From contig JAIOPH010000006.1 in NCBI GenBank assembly GCA_021414005.1, forward strand, positions 89,311-153,310: a stretch of DNA of 64,000 bases, in the 5' to 3' direction. A model generated the notes under the pieces. That model saw nothing but the letters and a program-made list of their open reading frames with translations, was not told the origin of the DNA and did not search any database. This DNA is from Chthoniobacter sp. (lineage in GTDB: Bacteria > Verrucomicrobiota > Verrucomicrobiia > Chthoniobacterales > Chthoniobacteraceae). Below are positions 35,601-44,183 of this stretch, piece by piece (position 1 is the first letter of the stretch; the number at the start of each line of letters is the position of its first letter). The position numbers and the translations under genes were made by a program.

Positions 35601-36674
35601 CAGCGGCGTCTCAGCCCAGAGCGTGAGTTCCATTCCGTCCTCGACGGTAAAATTCGGGACCGGGAGTTTGGCGACTTCGGGCGCGGGTTCGGCCTTCGGA
35701 GCTTCGACGACCTTCGCCGGCGTGCCGGGATTCTTTTTGAGGCGATCTATCTCCACCTCGGCGTCGGCAATGAGCGGATCGAATTTCGGAATCTCCACCG
35801 CGTTCCGGCCCTGCTCGCCTTTGCGGAAGCCGAAGATGTAGGTGTGGTTCGCGGGCCGCCAGCGGTGGAAAAAGAGGTCGTTCTTTTTGAGAATGGCCGC
35901 GCGCAAAGCCGGGGCATCCTTCTTTTCCTTCTGCGCCCAGCCGAGCTGGTCCGCGACCAGCGCGGCCCAGGCGCTGTGACCCGCCGCGTGAAGGTGAATG
36001 CCATTGTCCGTGCGCCGTGCGCCCGCCGCCTCTGCACCGGGCTTGAAGACGTTCACGAAAGTCCCACCGCGCTCGGTCGCGAGTTCGCCGATGGCGGCGG
36101 TGAATTTTTCGAGCAGCGCATTGTGCGGCGCGGGATCGGGCAGGCCGGGCCGGGCGGCGCGCAGGTCTTCGTGGCGGATCGGCGAGAGCAGGATGAAACG
36201 CACCTTCGCGTCCGGCGTGGCCTTGGCCGTGATCTGCTGGATCGAATCCATCAGCGCGCCGAGCTGCTTTTTAAACTCCGCGACCCCCGCCTCCCCGCTG
36301 GTGATCGGCCCGTAGCGCGTCGGGTCGTCATTGCCCGCCAGCGCCTCCAGACTCGACGCCATGCCGTAGCCGAGAATGCAAACCGTCGGGTTCACCGTCG
36401 CGATCTGCTCCTTCAAACGCTCCAGCCCCTTCGCTGCGGGATCGAACGAAGCGCGCGACCAGCCGAGCGGATTATCGGCGGAGTAAGCGAGATTGCGCAC
36501 AGTGAAATGCGCCGCCGGAAACGCCGCCTGCAGGTGCGTCTCAAGATTTCCGTAGGTGCCCTCGCGCTCCAGCAGCGTATCGCCCAGCAGCACCACGCGG
36601 TCGCCGTCACGGATTTCAAAAGGCGCGGCGACAGCCGCGGCGACGAGGGTGAAAAGAAGAAGGATGGATTTCAT
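32652..36674 (-). CDS. PVC-type dehydrogenase/haem protein: SGNH + propeller + HEAT + cytochrome c
   Basis: 1340 residues from the ATG at 36674, which begins a signal peptide (MKSILLLFTLVAAAVA); an upstream in-frame start lacks one. Domains by sequence: SGNH-type esterase-like N-terminus (GDTLLERE, residues 30-270), a long Pro/Ala/Lys linker near 340, a propeller with VEDGMELTLWA, DTDHDGKAD and GPDGALYIADWS (350-780), HEAT-like helical repeats (about 780-1060) and a cytochrome c domain with GCVACHSIGG near residue 1090. The end is a small beta-domain. These giant fusions are a hallmark of PVC bacteria, thought to oxidise sugar-derived compounds. Substrate unknown. Confidence 0.9.
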   Translation of the reverse strand: MKSILLLFTLVAAAVAAPFEIRDGDRVVLLGDTLLEREGTYGNLETHLQAAFPAAHFTVRNLAYSADNPLGWSRASFDPAAKGLERLKEQIATVNPTVCILGYGMASSLEALAGNDDPTRYGPITSGEAGVAEFKKQLGALMDSIQQITAKATPDAKVRFILLSPIRHEDLRAARPGLPDPAPHNALLEKFTAAIGELATERGGTFVNVFKPGAEAAGARRTDNGIHLHAAGHSAWAALVADQLGWAQKEKKDAPALRAAILKKNDLFFHRWRPANHTYIFGFRKGEQGRNAVEIPKFDPLIADAEVEIDRLKKNPGTPAKVVEAPKAEPAPEVAKLPVPNFTVEDGMELTLWAETPLLAKPVGMNWDSAGRLWVACSPVYPMITPGGHPADKVVILEDTDHDGKADKSTTFATDLLIAASVAPVLEKAPSAKSERPLPQTAYVAASTDLFELTDSDRDNKAESRRPILSGFGTEDTHHTLHTLRWGPDGRLYMNQSIYIHSHIETPWGVVRLNSGGVLAWDPRTEKVEVMFRGCCNPWGHQFDANGQSFLTDGAGGEGIVWAIPGAMYFTYENGKKILQSVSPGGYPKFASLELIRSPLFPADWQGHAITCDFRAHRVVRFAINDLSEGANPKSGYVTKAMPDLIRTSDSAFRPIDVKHGPDGALYIADWSNPIINHGEVDFRDPRRDHVNGRIWRLAPKGKPALAWGSFPPGSTTAMPKGRSPAEAVTLIKDASPRVRLEAMRALSKNPTAANAALVLEAAVKAPEGDPFYSYAAWLSINDVGEAWVAALASGAWKPDTEERQRQLAWGLANIPADRVSKSLAAAIGQNGIPRDGSGPWIELIGQAGTARELDLLWTAVTEKKLVAPAIVRALDALASAARNRKERPANRTEAVVDLFAVAPVPAIRLAGVWKLAPAVAALVPLTGNAETSESAFEALRDIGNLPAQDALKKLVAEPNAPAIRGRAAAALASLDFNATALLAAVNAQPNEDAALGIWRGILNVKDAGDRLAAALPADLAKHVAAAGIRAARERGRGGDKLVAALTPLTGGATVTRDVKADIAALLASTPTKGQPASGEAIYHRIGCVACHSIGGAGGKFGPDFTSIGASAPLDYLVESVLDPAAKVKEGYIAFIFTMKDGTQTVGIPTRETATEQFIRPGPGVEIPIAKANIAKRESAGSLMPPGLIDALKEQEKQDLLAFLTQLGRPGPYDTTKSGIARTWAVFSGSDLAKITPPGFKALTYTDGRLAKETLTALLPKDSSILAQTTFTNDAAVKTRFTLIGITRAYLDGSALAIASNPNPEITLTPGRHTLTVQLDSASLPPAIGVTCADVNFVNE

Positions 36675-36951
36675 GCGAATTGGGTGTGCTGCGAAGCGAG
36701 CGGTTTTCCCCCAGTGCCCACCATTCCACAATCCGCAAATTTTTCCCGGCGCACCGCTGCCCCGACTAGTGCGAAACCCGACCGCTGCTGCGCTCCAATC
36801 GAGCTACGGAATCGGTGCGCGCCATCGCCGATGACGCTGCATCCCTGTCGCGTAGCACGCCGATCCAAGCGTCCAACTCACCGCGCGCCTTTGAAAAAGG
36901 CCAGCGATGCCGCAAGCTGGAGACGGCGAATCATGCCGCGCGAAACGAAAT

Positions 36952-39417
36952 ATGTCTGGTAAGAAGCAGCTCCTGCGATGGTTTCAGGGACGTGGATGGA
37001 CACCATTCAAGTTTCAACGCGAGGCGTGGCGTGCCGCTTTGTCTGGCGACAGCGGACTCATTCATTCGCCTACCGGCACTGGCAAAACCTATGCGGTCGC
37101 CATTCCGCCTTTGATCGAATGGCTCGACGAAAATCCCCAACCGCAGGATTGGCCCAAAACCGCTCCGCTTCGAGTTCTCTGGATCACGCCACTTCGCGCG
37201 CTGGCGAGTGATACGGCGCAATCGATCCTGGCGCCGATCACCGATCTCGCTTTGCCATGGACCGTTGAACTGCGCACCGGCGACACGTCATCCGCGGCGC
37301 GTGCCAAACAGCGCGAGCGGCTCCCGAGCGTGCTCGTGACGACACCCGAAAGTTTGTCACTGCTCCTTTCCTATCCGGGCACGCAGACCCAAATGGCGTC
37401 GCTGCGCACCGTCGTGGTGGATGAGTGGCACGAGTTGCTCGGGACCAAGCGCGGGGTGCAAACAGAACTCTGTCTGGCTCGTTTGCGGACCTGGTTTCCA
37501 GATTTGAAAACGTGGGGATTGTCCGCAACGCTGGGGAACCTTGCCCAGGCTTCGCGGGTGCTGGTCGGCGCCAAGGCGGGAGCCGCAAAAATGATCTCGG
37601 GCGATTTGAAAAAGAAGATCGTGGTCGAGACGCTGATTCCCGCTGACATCGAGAGCTTTCCCTGGGGCGGTCATCTCGGCCTCAACCTTTTGCCGGAAGT
37701 CATCCAGCGTCTCCTGCAAGCGAAGACCACGTTGCTCTTCACGAATACCCGCTCCCAAACGGAAATCTGGTTCCGCGCGCTGCTCACCGCCAGACCGGAC
37801 TGGGCGACGGAGATTGCCCTTCATCACGGGTCCATTGATCGGCAAGTTCGGCAGGAGGTCGAAACACGGCTGCGCGAGGGAACGATCCGGTGCGTGGTCT
37901 GCACCGCGAGTCTCGATCTCGGCGTGGATTTCTCGCCGGTCGAGCAGGTCATCCAGATCGGCGCGCCGAAAGGCGTTGCCCGCATTTTGCAGCGCGCCGG
38001 TCGCAGCGGTCACCGGCCCGGCGCCGTAAGCCGCATTGTTTGTGCGCCTGCGCACGCTTTGGAACTGGTCGAGTTCGCCGCCGTGCGCGAAGCGATCGCG
38101 GCGCGTGAACTGGAGTTTCGCATCCCCTTGGAGCGTCCGCTGGATGTGCTCGTGCAGCACCTCGTCACTGTCGCCCTCGGAAGCGGCTTTCGGGAGAGCG
38201 CGATGCTCGCGGAGGTTCGATCCAGCCACGCTTATCGCGACCTCTCCGACACGGAGTGGAAGTGGTGCCTGGATTTCGTGACGCGCGGCGGCACCACGCT
38301 CAAAGCATACCCGCAATTCTCGCGGGTCAGTAACTCTGACGACGGCTTTACCGTTCCGGACGCCTTCATCGCCAAGCTGCACCGCATGTCCATCGGCACG
38401 ATCACCAGCGACAGCGCGATCGCCGTACGAATGCTGCGCGGTCCCATGCTCGGAACCATCGAGGAGTCGTTCATCGGAAGGTTGAAACCGGGAGCGAAGT
38501 TTTCGTTTGGAGGACAGGCTCTGGAGTTGATTCGTGTGCGTGACATGACCGCTTATGTCCGCCGCGCGAAAAAGTTCTCCGGTGTCGTCCCGCAATGGAT
38601 GGGCGGGCGGATGCCTCTCTCCTCGCAGCTCGCGAATGTCGTCCGGCGGAAATTGGCCGAAGCGCGGCGCGGCCAATTCACCGGACGCGAAATGCGCGCG
38701 GTGAAGCCTGTTCTGGAGATTCAGAATCGTTGGTCGCGCATCCCGGAGCCGGACGAACTGCTCATCGAACGGGTGAAGATGCGTGACGGCGTTCACCACT
38801 TCATTTTTCCGTTCGCCGGCCGACTCGTGCATGAAGGCCTCGCCGCGCTCATCGCTCACCGCGTCTCGAAACATGTTCCTGCCTCGATCGCGATCACGTT
38901 GAATGATTACGGATTTGGCCTTCTCTCCGCCGCCTCCATCGACTTGCCGGACGCGGCTTGGCGAGAAATTTTCGCACCAAAGGATCTCCTCGCAGATCTG
39001 CTCGGATGCCTGAACTCCGCCGAACTTGCTCGCCGGCAGTTTCGCGAAATCGCGCGGATCGCCGGGCTTGTTTTCCAAGGCTATCCGGGCAGCGGCAAGA
39101 CGGCGCGTCAGCTCCAATCATCGAGCGGGCTTTTTTACGACGTGTTCACGCGCTACGATCCGGAGAATCTTCTGCTCAATCAGGCGCGCCAGGAAGTGCT
39201 GGATCGCCAACTGGAAATCAGCCGCCTGGCTGGCACCATCAACGAGATCATCGAAATGAAAATTGTTCACGTCGATACTGCGTATCTCACGCCGCTCGCC
39301 TTTCCACTCTGGGCGTCTTTTGTTCAGGCGAATCTCACCTCCGAAAAATGGTCTGAGCGTGTCAAACGCATGGCATTGCAGCTCGAAACCGCCGCGGCAG
39401 CGGAGAAAAAGAAGTGA
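36952..39417 (+). CDS. Ligase-associated DEXH-box helicase (Lhr-like)
   Basis: 821 residues from the ATG at 36952; a longer frame begins 45 bp earlier, but this ATG starts at the family N-terminus. Superfamily-2 helicase with Walker A SPTGTGKTYA (K45), DEWH box at about 155, GLSATLGNLA (motif III), and QRAGRSGHRPG (motif VI). The C-terminal winged-helix and barrel region ends in QLETAAAAEKKK. In known clusters it works with the nuclease, exonuclease and ligase that follow, in DNA damage repair. The stop overlaps the PdeM-like start (GTGA). The 277-bp upstream gap separates it from the divergent PVC gene; I saw no LexA-like box there. Confidence 0.93.
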   Translation: MSGKKQLLRWFQGRGWTPFKFQREAWRAALSGDSGLIHSPTGTGKTYAVAIPPLIEWLDENPQPQDWPKTAPLRVLWITPLRALASDTAQSILAPITDLALPWTVELRTGDTSSAARAKQRERLPSVLVTTPESLSLLLSYPGTQTQMASLRTVVVDEWHELLGTKRGVQTELCLARLRTWFPDLKTWGLSATLGNLAQASRVLVGAKAGAAKMISGDLKKKIVVETLIPADIESFPWGGHLGLNLLPEVIQRLLQAKTTLLFTNTRSQTEIWFRALLTARPDWATEIALHHGSIDRQVRQEVETRLREGTIRCVVCTASLDLGVDFSPVEQVIQIGAPKGVARILQRAGRSGHRPGAVSRIVCAPAHALELVEFAAVREAIAARELEFRIPLERPLDVLVQHLVTVALGSGFRESAMLAEVRSSHAYRDLSDTEWKWCLDFVTRGGTTLKAYPQFSRVSNSDDGFTVPDAFIAKLHRMSIGTITSDSAIAVRMLRGPMLGTIEESFIGRLKPGAKFSFGGQALELIRVRDMTAYVRRAKKFSGVVPQWMGGRMPLSSQLANVVRRKLAEARRGQFTGREMRAVKPVLEIQNRWSRIPEPDELLIERVKMRDGVHHFIFPFAGRLVHEGLAALIAHRVSKHVPASIAITLNDYGFGLLSAASIDLPDAAWREIFAPKDLLADLLGCLNSAELARRQFREIARIAGLVFQGYPGSGKTARQLQSSSGLFYDVFTRYDPENLLLNQARQEVLDRQLEISRLAGTINEIIEMKIVHVDTAYLTPLAFPLWASFVQANLTSEKWSERVKRMALQLETAAAAEKKK

Positions 39418-40067
39418 GTATCGAGACCCACTGGGCGGGTGAACGCCTCATTCTCCTCGCGGATAAAGCCATCGTCTGGTCGCGCACCGCCAGCCTCATT
39501 GTCGCCGATCCGCATTTCGGAAAACCGGCCGCCTTCCGTATGGCGGGGATTCCCGTGCCGGAAAGCACCACCGCCTCCGATCTGGAGCGTCTCGATGAAT
39601 TGCTTCGCACGCACCGCAATCAGCGTCTGATCATTCTCGGCGACTTTTTCCATTCCGCCGCCGGACTTCAGCCCGCCATGATGGACACGATTGCCGATTG
39701 GCGTAGTCAGAACGCGTCCCTGGAAATTGTTTTGGTCCCGGGAAATCACGACAAAAGCGCCGGCGAACCTCCCGCAAGTTGGAATATCCGGCTCGTCCCT
39801 GACGGCTGGAGTCTGCCGCCTTTCTCCTTTTGCCATGAGCCGAGAGACATCCCTACCAGCCACGTTCTCGCCGGCCACCTTCATCCGGCGATTTCACTGC
39901 GCGAAAAATTCGGAGGCGGAATCCGCGTCCCATGTTTTTGGTTTCGCCGAACCTGCGCGGTGTTACCTGCTTTTGGCAGTTTCACCGGAACACACGCGGT
40001 CCGACCGACATTCGGGGATCAAATTTTTGCGGTCGGAGATGGCGAGATTGTCGAAGTAACCGCATGA
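39414..40067 (+). CDS. pdeM: Ligase-associated endonuclease (PdeM-like phosphoesterase)
   Basis: 217 residues from a GTG at 39414 overlapping the helicase stop. Calcineurin-like metallophosphoesterase with all motifs: DPHFGK (D32, H34), GDFFHS, GNHD, a histidine after PPFSFCHE, and GHLHP. The short family length and position mark it as the endonuclease partner of the ligase-associated repair set rather than a signalling phosphodiesterase. It would cut DNA with Mn2+ or similar. It is followed 61 bp later by the exonuclease gene. Confidence 0.9.
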   Translation: MSIETHWAGERLILLADKAIVWSRTASLIVADPHFGKPAAFRMAGIPVPESTTASDLERLDELLRTHRNQRLIILGDFFHSAAGLQPAMMDTIADWRSQNASLEIVLVPGNHDKSAGEPPASWNIRLVPDGWSLPPFSFCHEPRDIPTSHVLAGHLHPAISLREKFGGGIRVPCFWFRRTCAVLPAFGSFTGTHAVRPTFGDQIFAVGDGEIVEVTA

Positions 40068-40128
40068 GCAGGAAAGATCTGATCGCCGTCCATGGACGCG
40101 AACGGAGGGCTGTGCCACCTCTTTGCCA

Positions 40129-41169
40129 ATGCTCGTGACGAACACTGAACGCGGCCTGTTTTGCGCGCCGGGCAATTTCCACATCGATCCGTGGAAACCC
40201 GTGGATCTCGCAGTGATCACTCACGCCCACTCCGATCATGCCCGCAGGGGTTCGCGGCAGTATGTCACGGCAGAGCCGGGCGGGCTGGCGTTGCAGGAAC
40301 GCCTGGGGCCGACGGCCCGCATCGAAACGCTCCCATTTGGCGAGCGAAGTCTGCGCAACGGTGTTGCGGTTTCGTTTCATCCCGCGGGACACATTCTCGG
40401 CTCGGCCCAAATCCGGGTGGAATATCGCGGCGAGGTTTGCGTCATCAGTGGCGATTACAAAACGGAGTTCGACGGAATTTCCGGACGATTCGAGCCGGTG
40501 CGCTGCCATACGTTCATCACAGAATCCACGTTCGCGCTGCCGATCTACCGATGGAAGCCGCAGGCGGAGATTTTTTTGGAAATCAACGACTGGTGGCGCG
40601 AGAACCAACAGAAGGAACGCACCAGCGTCCTCTTCGCGTATTCGCTCGGCAAAGCTCAGCGGGTGCTTTCCGGTCTGGATGCCAGTAGCGGCCCGATCTT
40701 TCTGCACGAAGCGGTGCGGAAATTTGTCGATGTCTATGCGAGAGCCGGCGTGATTCTTCCGGGTATTGAGTCGGCCAACGCGGAGAAAATCAAAGCGACG
40801 CGCGGACGGGCGCTCGTGATCGCTCCCGCCTCGGCGGACAACTCGCCATGGTTGCGAAAGTTCGGCGAGGTCTCCACGGCGTTCGCTTCGGGTTGGATGC
40901 AGGTGCGCGGTCCCCGACGGCGGCGCTCGCTGGACCGCGGTTTTGTTTTGTCCGATCACGCCGACTGGGACGGGCTGCTCGCAAGCATCGAAGCCACGGG
41001 CGCGGAGTGCATCCGTGCGACGCACGGTTACACGGCACCGCTCGTGCGCTGGCTGCGCGAAAGGGGAAAGGATGCGGACGCTATCAAGACCCATTTCGAG
41101 AGCAAAAATGAAGACGTAGCTGGGGACGGAGCGACTGCGGAAGCCGAGGCGGAGCCCAAGGCACCATGA
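40129..41169 (+). CDS. Ligase-associated DNA exonuclease (metallo-beta-lactamase/beta-CASP fold)
   Basis: 346 residues from the ATG at 40129; a TTG two codons earlier is unlikely. The metal site is THAHSDH (H32, H34, D36, H37), with HPAGHILGSAQ and SDHADW typical of the beta-CASP branch (DNA or RNA nucleases of SNM1/artemis type). It acts in the ligase-associated repair module. A C-terminal tail is charged and probably disordered (about 20 residues). Its stop overlaps the ligase ATG (ATGA), so the genes are translationally coupled. Confidence 0.92.
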   Translation: MLVTNTERGLFCAPGNFHIDPWKPVDLAVITHAHSDHARRGSRQYVTAEPGGLALQERLGPTARIETLPFGERSLRNGVAVSFHPAGHILGSAQIRVEYRGEVCVISGDYKTEFDGISGRFEPVRCHTFITESTFALPIYRWKPQAEIFLEINDWWRENQQKERTSVLFAYSLGKAQRVLSGLDASSGPIFLHEAVRKFVDVYARAGVILPGIESANAEKIKATRGRALVIAPASADNSPWLRKFGEVSTAFASGWMQVRGPRRRRSLDRGFVLSDHADWDGLLASIEATGAECIRATHGYTAPLVRWLRERGKDADAIKTHFESKNEDVAGDGATAEAEAEPKAP

Positions 41170-42869
41170 AAAGATTTGCTGCGCTCTACTGCGAATTGGA
41201 TCAAACCACGCGGACGGGCGAGAAGGTCGCCGCGTTGGAGGCCTATTTCCGCGACACATCGCCGTTCGACGCTGCTTGGGCATTGCATTTCCTGTCCGGT
41301 CGCTCATTACCGCGGGCCGTCGCGACGAAAAACCTTTGGGCTTGGGCGGCTGAGGAAGCCGCGTTGCCGCCGTGGCTCATTCAGGAATGTCACGCCGCCG
41401 TTGGCGACACCGCGGAGACGATTGCGCTGCTCTTGCGCAATCCCGGCAGCCATTCGTCGGTCTCGCTGGCCGAAGTGGTGGAGCAGCGATTACTTCCGCT
41501 GAAGACTCTCCCCGACGGGTCCCGCCGGGAATTGCTGCTGCGCACTTGGCGCGACCTGGATCAAAACGAGCGTTTTGTTTGGAACAAAATGATCACGGGC
41601 AATTTTCGACTTGGCGTTGCGCGAACGCTCGTGATTCGCGCCCTCGCGCACGTCGCTGGCGTCGATCCCTCCGTGATGGCGCATCGCGTGATGGGCGCGT
41701 GGAAGCCGAGAGGTGAAGATTATCTGCGAATCATGAGCGGCGCGGCGAACGAGGAGGAGATCACCAAACCGTATCCGTTTTTCCTCGCGTCACCGCTGGA
41801 GTTCAAAGTCGCCAAGGGCGAAAGCCTCGAGCTTTTGGGCCAGCCTGACGAGTGGCTCATCGAATGGAAGTGGGACGGGATTCGCGCACAGCTCATCCGT
41901 CGCGGTGGTGAGACCCTCGTCTGGTCACGCGGCGACGAAATGGTGTCGGACGCGTTTCCCGAATTGATCGAAGCGGGGCATTCCCTCCCCGAGGGAACGG
42001 TCCTCGATGGCGAGATCCTCTCGTGGGAAGTGGAGCGTCCCGGGCCATTCGCAAAGCTTCAGCGCCGGCTTGGCCGCAAAAAAGTCACGCAGCGCATGCG
42101 CACCGATTTTCCCATTGCGTTCGTCGCCTACGATCTTCTGGAAACTGGCGGGGCCGATATTCGGAGCCGTCCACTCGACGACCGGCGGTGCAGCCTCGAA
42201 GCGCTCATCGTCGGCTCGAACGAACGCATTCGAACCAGCGGCACGGCAAACGCGAGCGCACTCTTCGAAACGCCCATGTTTTCCGGGTTTGAGGCAAACA
42301 CCTCTACGGAAAACCCGTCGCCGCTGCGCCTTTCTCCCATCGTCCCCGCAACGTCATGGGCAGAAGTGACACGGTTCCAAGCCACAGCGCGTTCCCTCGG
42401 CGTTGAGGGCTTGATGCTCAAGCTCCGTTCGTCGCCTTATGCTGTCGGACGCCAGCGGGGCGATTGGTGGAAGTGGAAGATCGATCCTTACGTGATCGAT
42501 GCCGTTTTGATTCTCGCGCAACGTGGCAGCGGACGGCGGGCAAACCTTTACACCTTCGGCCTGTGGGACAATGGCAAACTCGTCCCGGTGGCCAAGGCTT
42601 ACTCCGGCTTAACCGATGCCGAGATCCTCGATGTGGATGCCTTCGTGCGCCGTCACTCAACCGAGAAATTCGGACCGGTGCGCATCGTGAAGCCAGAACT
42701 CGTTTTCGAACTTGCCTTCGAAGGCATCCATAAATCCACCCGCCACAAGGCTGGAGTAGCTGTGCGCTTTCCGCGCATGAGTCGCTGGCGTCACGACAAA
42801 AAGCCGGAAGACGCCGACACGCTGGAAAATCTCCGCGCCATGGCGAATCACGAGAACGCTTCGGCCTGA
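41166..42869 (+). CDS. lig: ATP-dependent DNA ligase of the ligase-associated repair module
   Basis: 567 residues. The nucleophile Lys235 lies in WKWDGIRAQ (KxDG motif I). Other motifs: SRGDEMV (III), LDGEIL (IIIa), GLMLKLRSSPY (IV) and WWKWKID (V). An N-terminal DNA-binding domain of about 200 residues precedes the catalytic core. It seals 5'-phosphate nicks using ATP and is distinct from the NAD-dependent replicative LigA. In the same coupled array as helicase, nuclease and exonuclease, which defines the repair role. The end of the operon is at 42869. Confidence 0.95.
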   Translation: MKRFAALYCELDQTTRTGEKVAALEAYFRDTSPFDAAWALHFLSGRSLPRAVATKNLWAWAAEEAALPPWLIQECHAAVGDTAETIALLLRNPGSHSSVSLAEVVEQRLLPLKTLPDGSRRELLLRTWRDLDQNERFVWNKMITGNFRLGVARTLVIRALAHVAGVDPSVMAHRVMGAWKPRGEDYLRIMSGAANEEEITKPYPFFLASPLEFKVAKGESLELLGQPDEWLIEWKWDGIRAQLIRRGGETLVWSRGDEMVSDAFPELIEAGHSLPEGTVLDGEILSWEVERPGPFAKLQRRLGRKKVTQRMRTDFPIAFVAYDLLETGGADIRSRPLDDRRCSLEALIVGSNERIRTSGTANASALFETPMFSGFEANTSTENPSPLRLSPIVPATSWAEVTRFQATARSLGVEGLMLKLRSSPYAVGRQRGDWWKWKIDPYVIDAVLILAQRGSGRRANLYTFGLWDNGKLVPVAKAYSGLTDAEILDVDAFVRRHSTEKFGPVRIVKPELVFELAFEGIHKSTRHKAGVAVRFPRMSRWRHDKKPEDADTLENLRAMANHENASA

Positions 42870-43063
42870 GGATCACAACAAGGGCGCACCGAGGTGTCGG
42901 ATGCCTGCCACCTAAAACCAAGCGTGCGCATCACGCGAAGCCCGTACGCCGGCAGATTAGCGCCATCATTCAAAGAAAGGATCGACCGCGCAGGACGTCG
43001 CGGCCTGAGCACGCGGAAGCTTTCAGCAAAGGCGAAGCTTCTGCTCGATATGACAGGCCCGGC

Positions 43064-43612
43064 CTAACCTTTTGCCGCGATCATGCCACTCTGGCGGGCG
43101 TAGTTGAAGAGACCGCCGGCGTCGATGACCGGGCGAACTTCGCCGAGAGGTTTGAGCGAATATGTGGTGCCGCGAACCGTGAGCGTGTCGGCGTCAAAAT
43201 CGAGCGTGGCGATGTCGCCGGTCTGCACTTTGTCGCAGAGCCGCTCCCTGGCATCGAAAGGATACAGCTCACCCGTGGCGACGCAGTTGCGGAAAAAGAT
43301 CCGGGCGAAACTTTCGGCGACGACAACCTGGACGCCCGCCGCGCCCATCGCGATGGGCGCATGCTCACGCGAACTGCCGCAGCCAAAATTCCGCCCGGCG
43401 ATCACGATCTGGTATTTCGTCTTCAACTCGCCCGGCGCGACAAATTTGACCGGATACGTCTCGTCCGGCAGGCCAACCAACGCGTAGCTGCCGAGTTTCT
43501 CATACTCCTCGGCGATCGTCGGCACGAGGGTGAGATATTGCGCGGGGATGATCTGGTCGGTGTCGATGTTGTCTTTGCAGACGAAGACGGGGCTCGTGAT
43601 GATGTTGGGCAT
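43064..43612 (-). CDS. leuD: 3-isopropylmalate dehydratase, small subunit
   Basis: 182 residues. It forms isopropylmalate isomerase with LeuC in leucine synthesis (2- to 3-isopropylmalate). The family motifs [13 protein letters not shown] and [10 protein letters not shown] are present; the latter carries substrate-binding residues. Length and features match the short LeuD/HacB-like type. It lies 17 bp downstream of the SH3 lipoprotein gene, in the same operon as leuC but not adjacent to it. Confidence 0.95.
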   Translation of the reverse strand: MPNIITSPVFVCKDNIDTDQIIPAQYLTLVPTIAEEYEKLGSYALVGLPDETYPVKFVAPGELKTKYQIVIAGRNFGCGSSREHAPIAMGAAGVQVVVAESFARIFFRNCVATGELYPFDARERLCDKVQTGDIATLDFDADTLTVRGTTYSLKPLGEVRPVIDAGGLFNYARQSGMIAAKG

Positions 43613-43629
43613 AAAAATGGGGTGGTGGT

Positions 43630-44130
43630 TTAGTATCGAAATTTCGGCTTTGCGCCAACGGGCGCGACGGGCGGGTTGCTCTCCGGGAGCGGCAACGGCA
43701 CATCATTCACATCAAAAAGCGGGCCACCGGGCGTGGGCAGGTAAGCATTCTTTTTCGGACGACCGGGGAAGAATTGTTGGGACTGTGGCCCGCGCGGATT
43801 CGTGGCGAGCTTCGTTCCGGGTTTCGGCGCGGGCGCGCCCGCCGGGGCCGGGGCTGGCTTGAGATCGTCGCTGGAAACATACCCGGCGAGCCCTGCTTCC
43901 GTCATCACATGGCAAAAGCCCCAGGTGCTCTCGAGCATTGTGACAAATGTGCCGCCCGGCAACGTCGTGTCCGGTCCGAAACTCTGCGCCGGCCCGTATT
44001 TGTAAAACGCCGATTTTGGTGCGGAGATGACGTAACGCGAACCGACCTTGACCTGCTTTGTCGCGCACCCGCCGACCAGCACGAGCGCGCCAGCGAGGAC
44101 AAAAAGAGCGACGTGGCGAGGTAGGGGCAT
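43630..44130 (-). CDS. SH3-like domain lipoprotein between leuC and leuD
   Basis: 166 residues. A lipoprotein signal ends in LVLVGGC with the acylated Cys after VGG. Residues 30-95 read like a bacterial SH3 domain (YVISAPKSAFYKYGPAQSFG, GFCHVMTEAGLAGYVSS), which usually binds cell-wall or choline-containing glycans. The tail is Pro/Ala-rich and ends PVGAKPKFRY. Its place inside a leucine-synthesis operon (leuC 53 bp before, leuD 17 bp after) is unusual; no metabolic role is evident. Envelope localisation makes co-regulation with leuCD hard to explain. Confidence 0.82.
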   Translation of the reverse strand: MPLPRHVALFVLAGALVLVGGCATKQVKVGSRYVISAPKSAFYKYGPAQSFGPDTTLPGGTFVTMLESTWGFCHVMTEAGLAGYVSSDDLKPAPAPAGAPAPKPGTKLATNPRGPQSQQFFPGRPKKNAYLPTPGGPLFDVNDVPLPLPESNPPVAPVGAKPKFRY

Positions 44131-44183
44131 AAATCACGGCAGCGGAAGCGCCGGGAATGCGACACGATAGCCAGCGGATGCGT

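Noticed and set aside
36675..36951. LexA-type operator before the repair cassette
   Set aside because: No CTG-N10-CAG or GAAC-N4-GTTC site could be read in the gap; regulation of the cassette is left open.
43016..43041. GAAGCTT/AAGCTTC hairpin downstream of leuD
   Set aside because: Seven-bp stem with a 12-base loop and no T-run on either strand; too weak to call a terminator.
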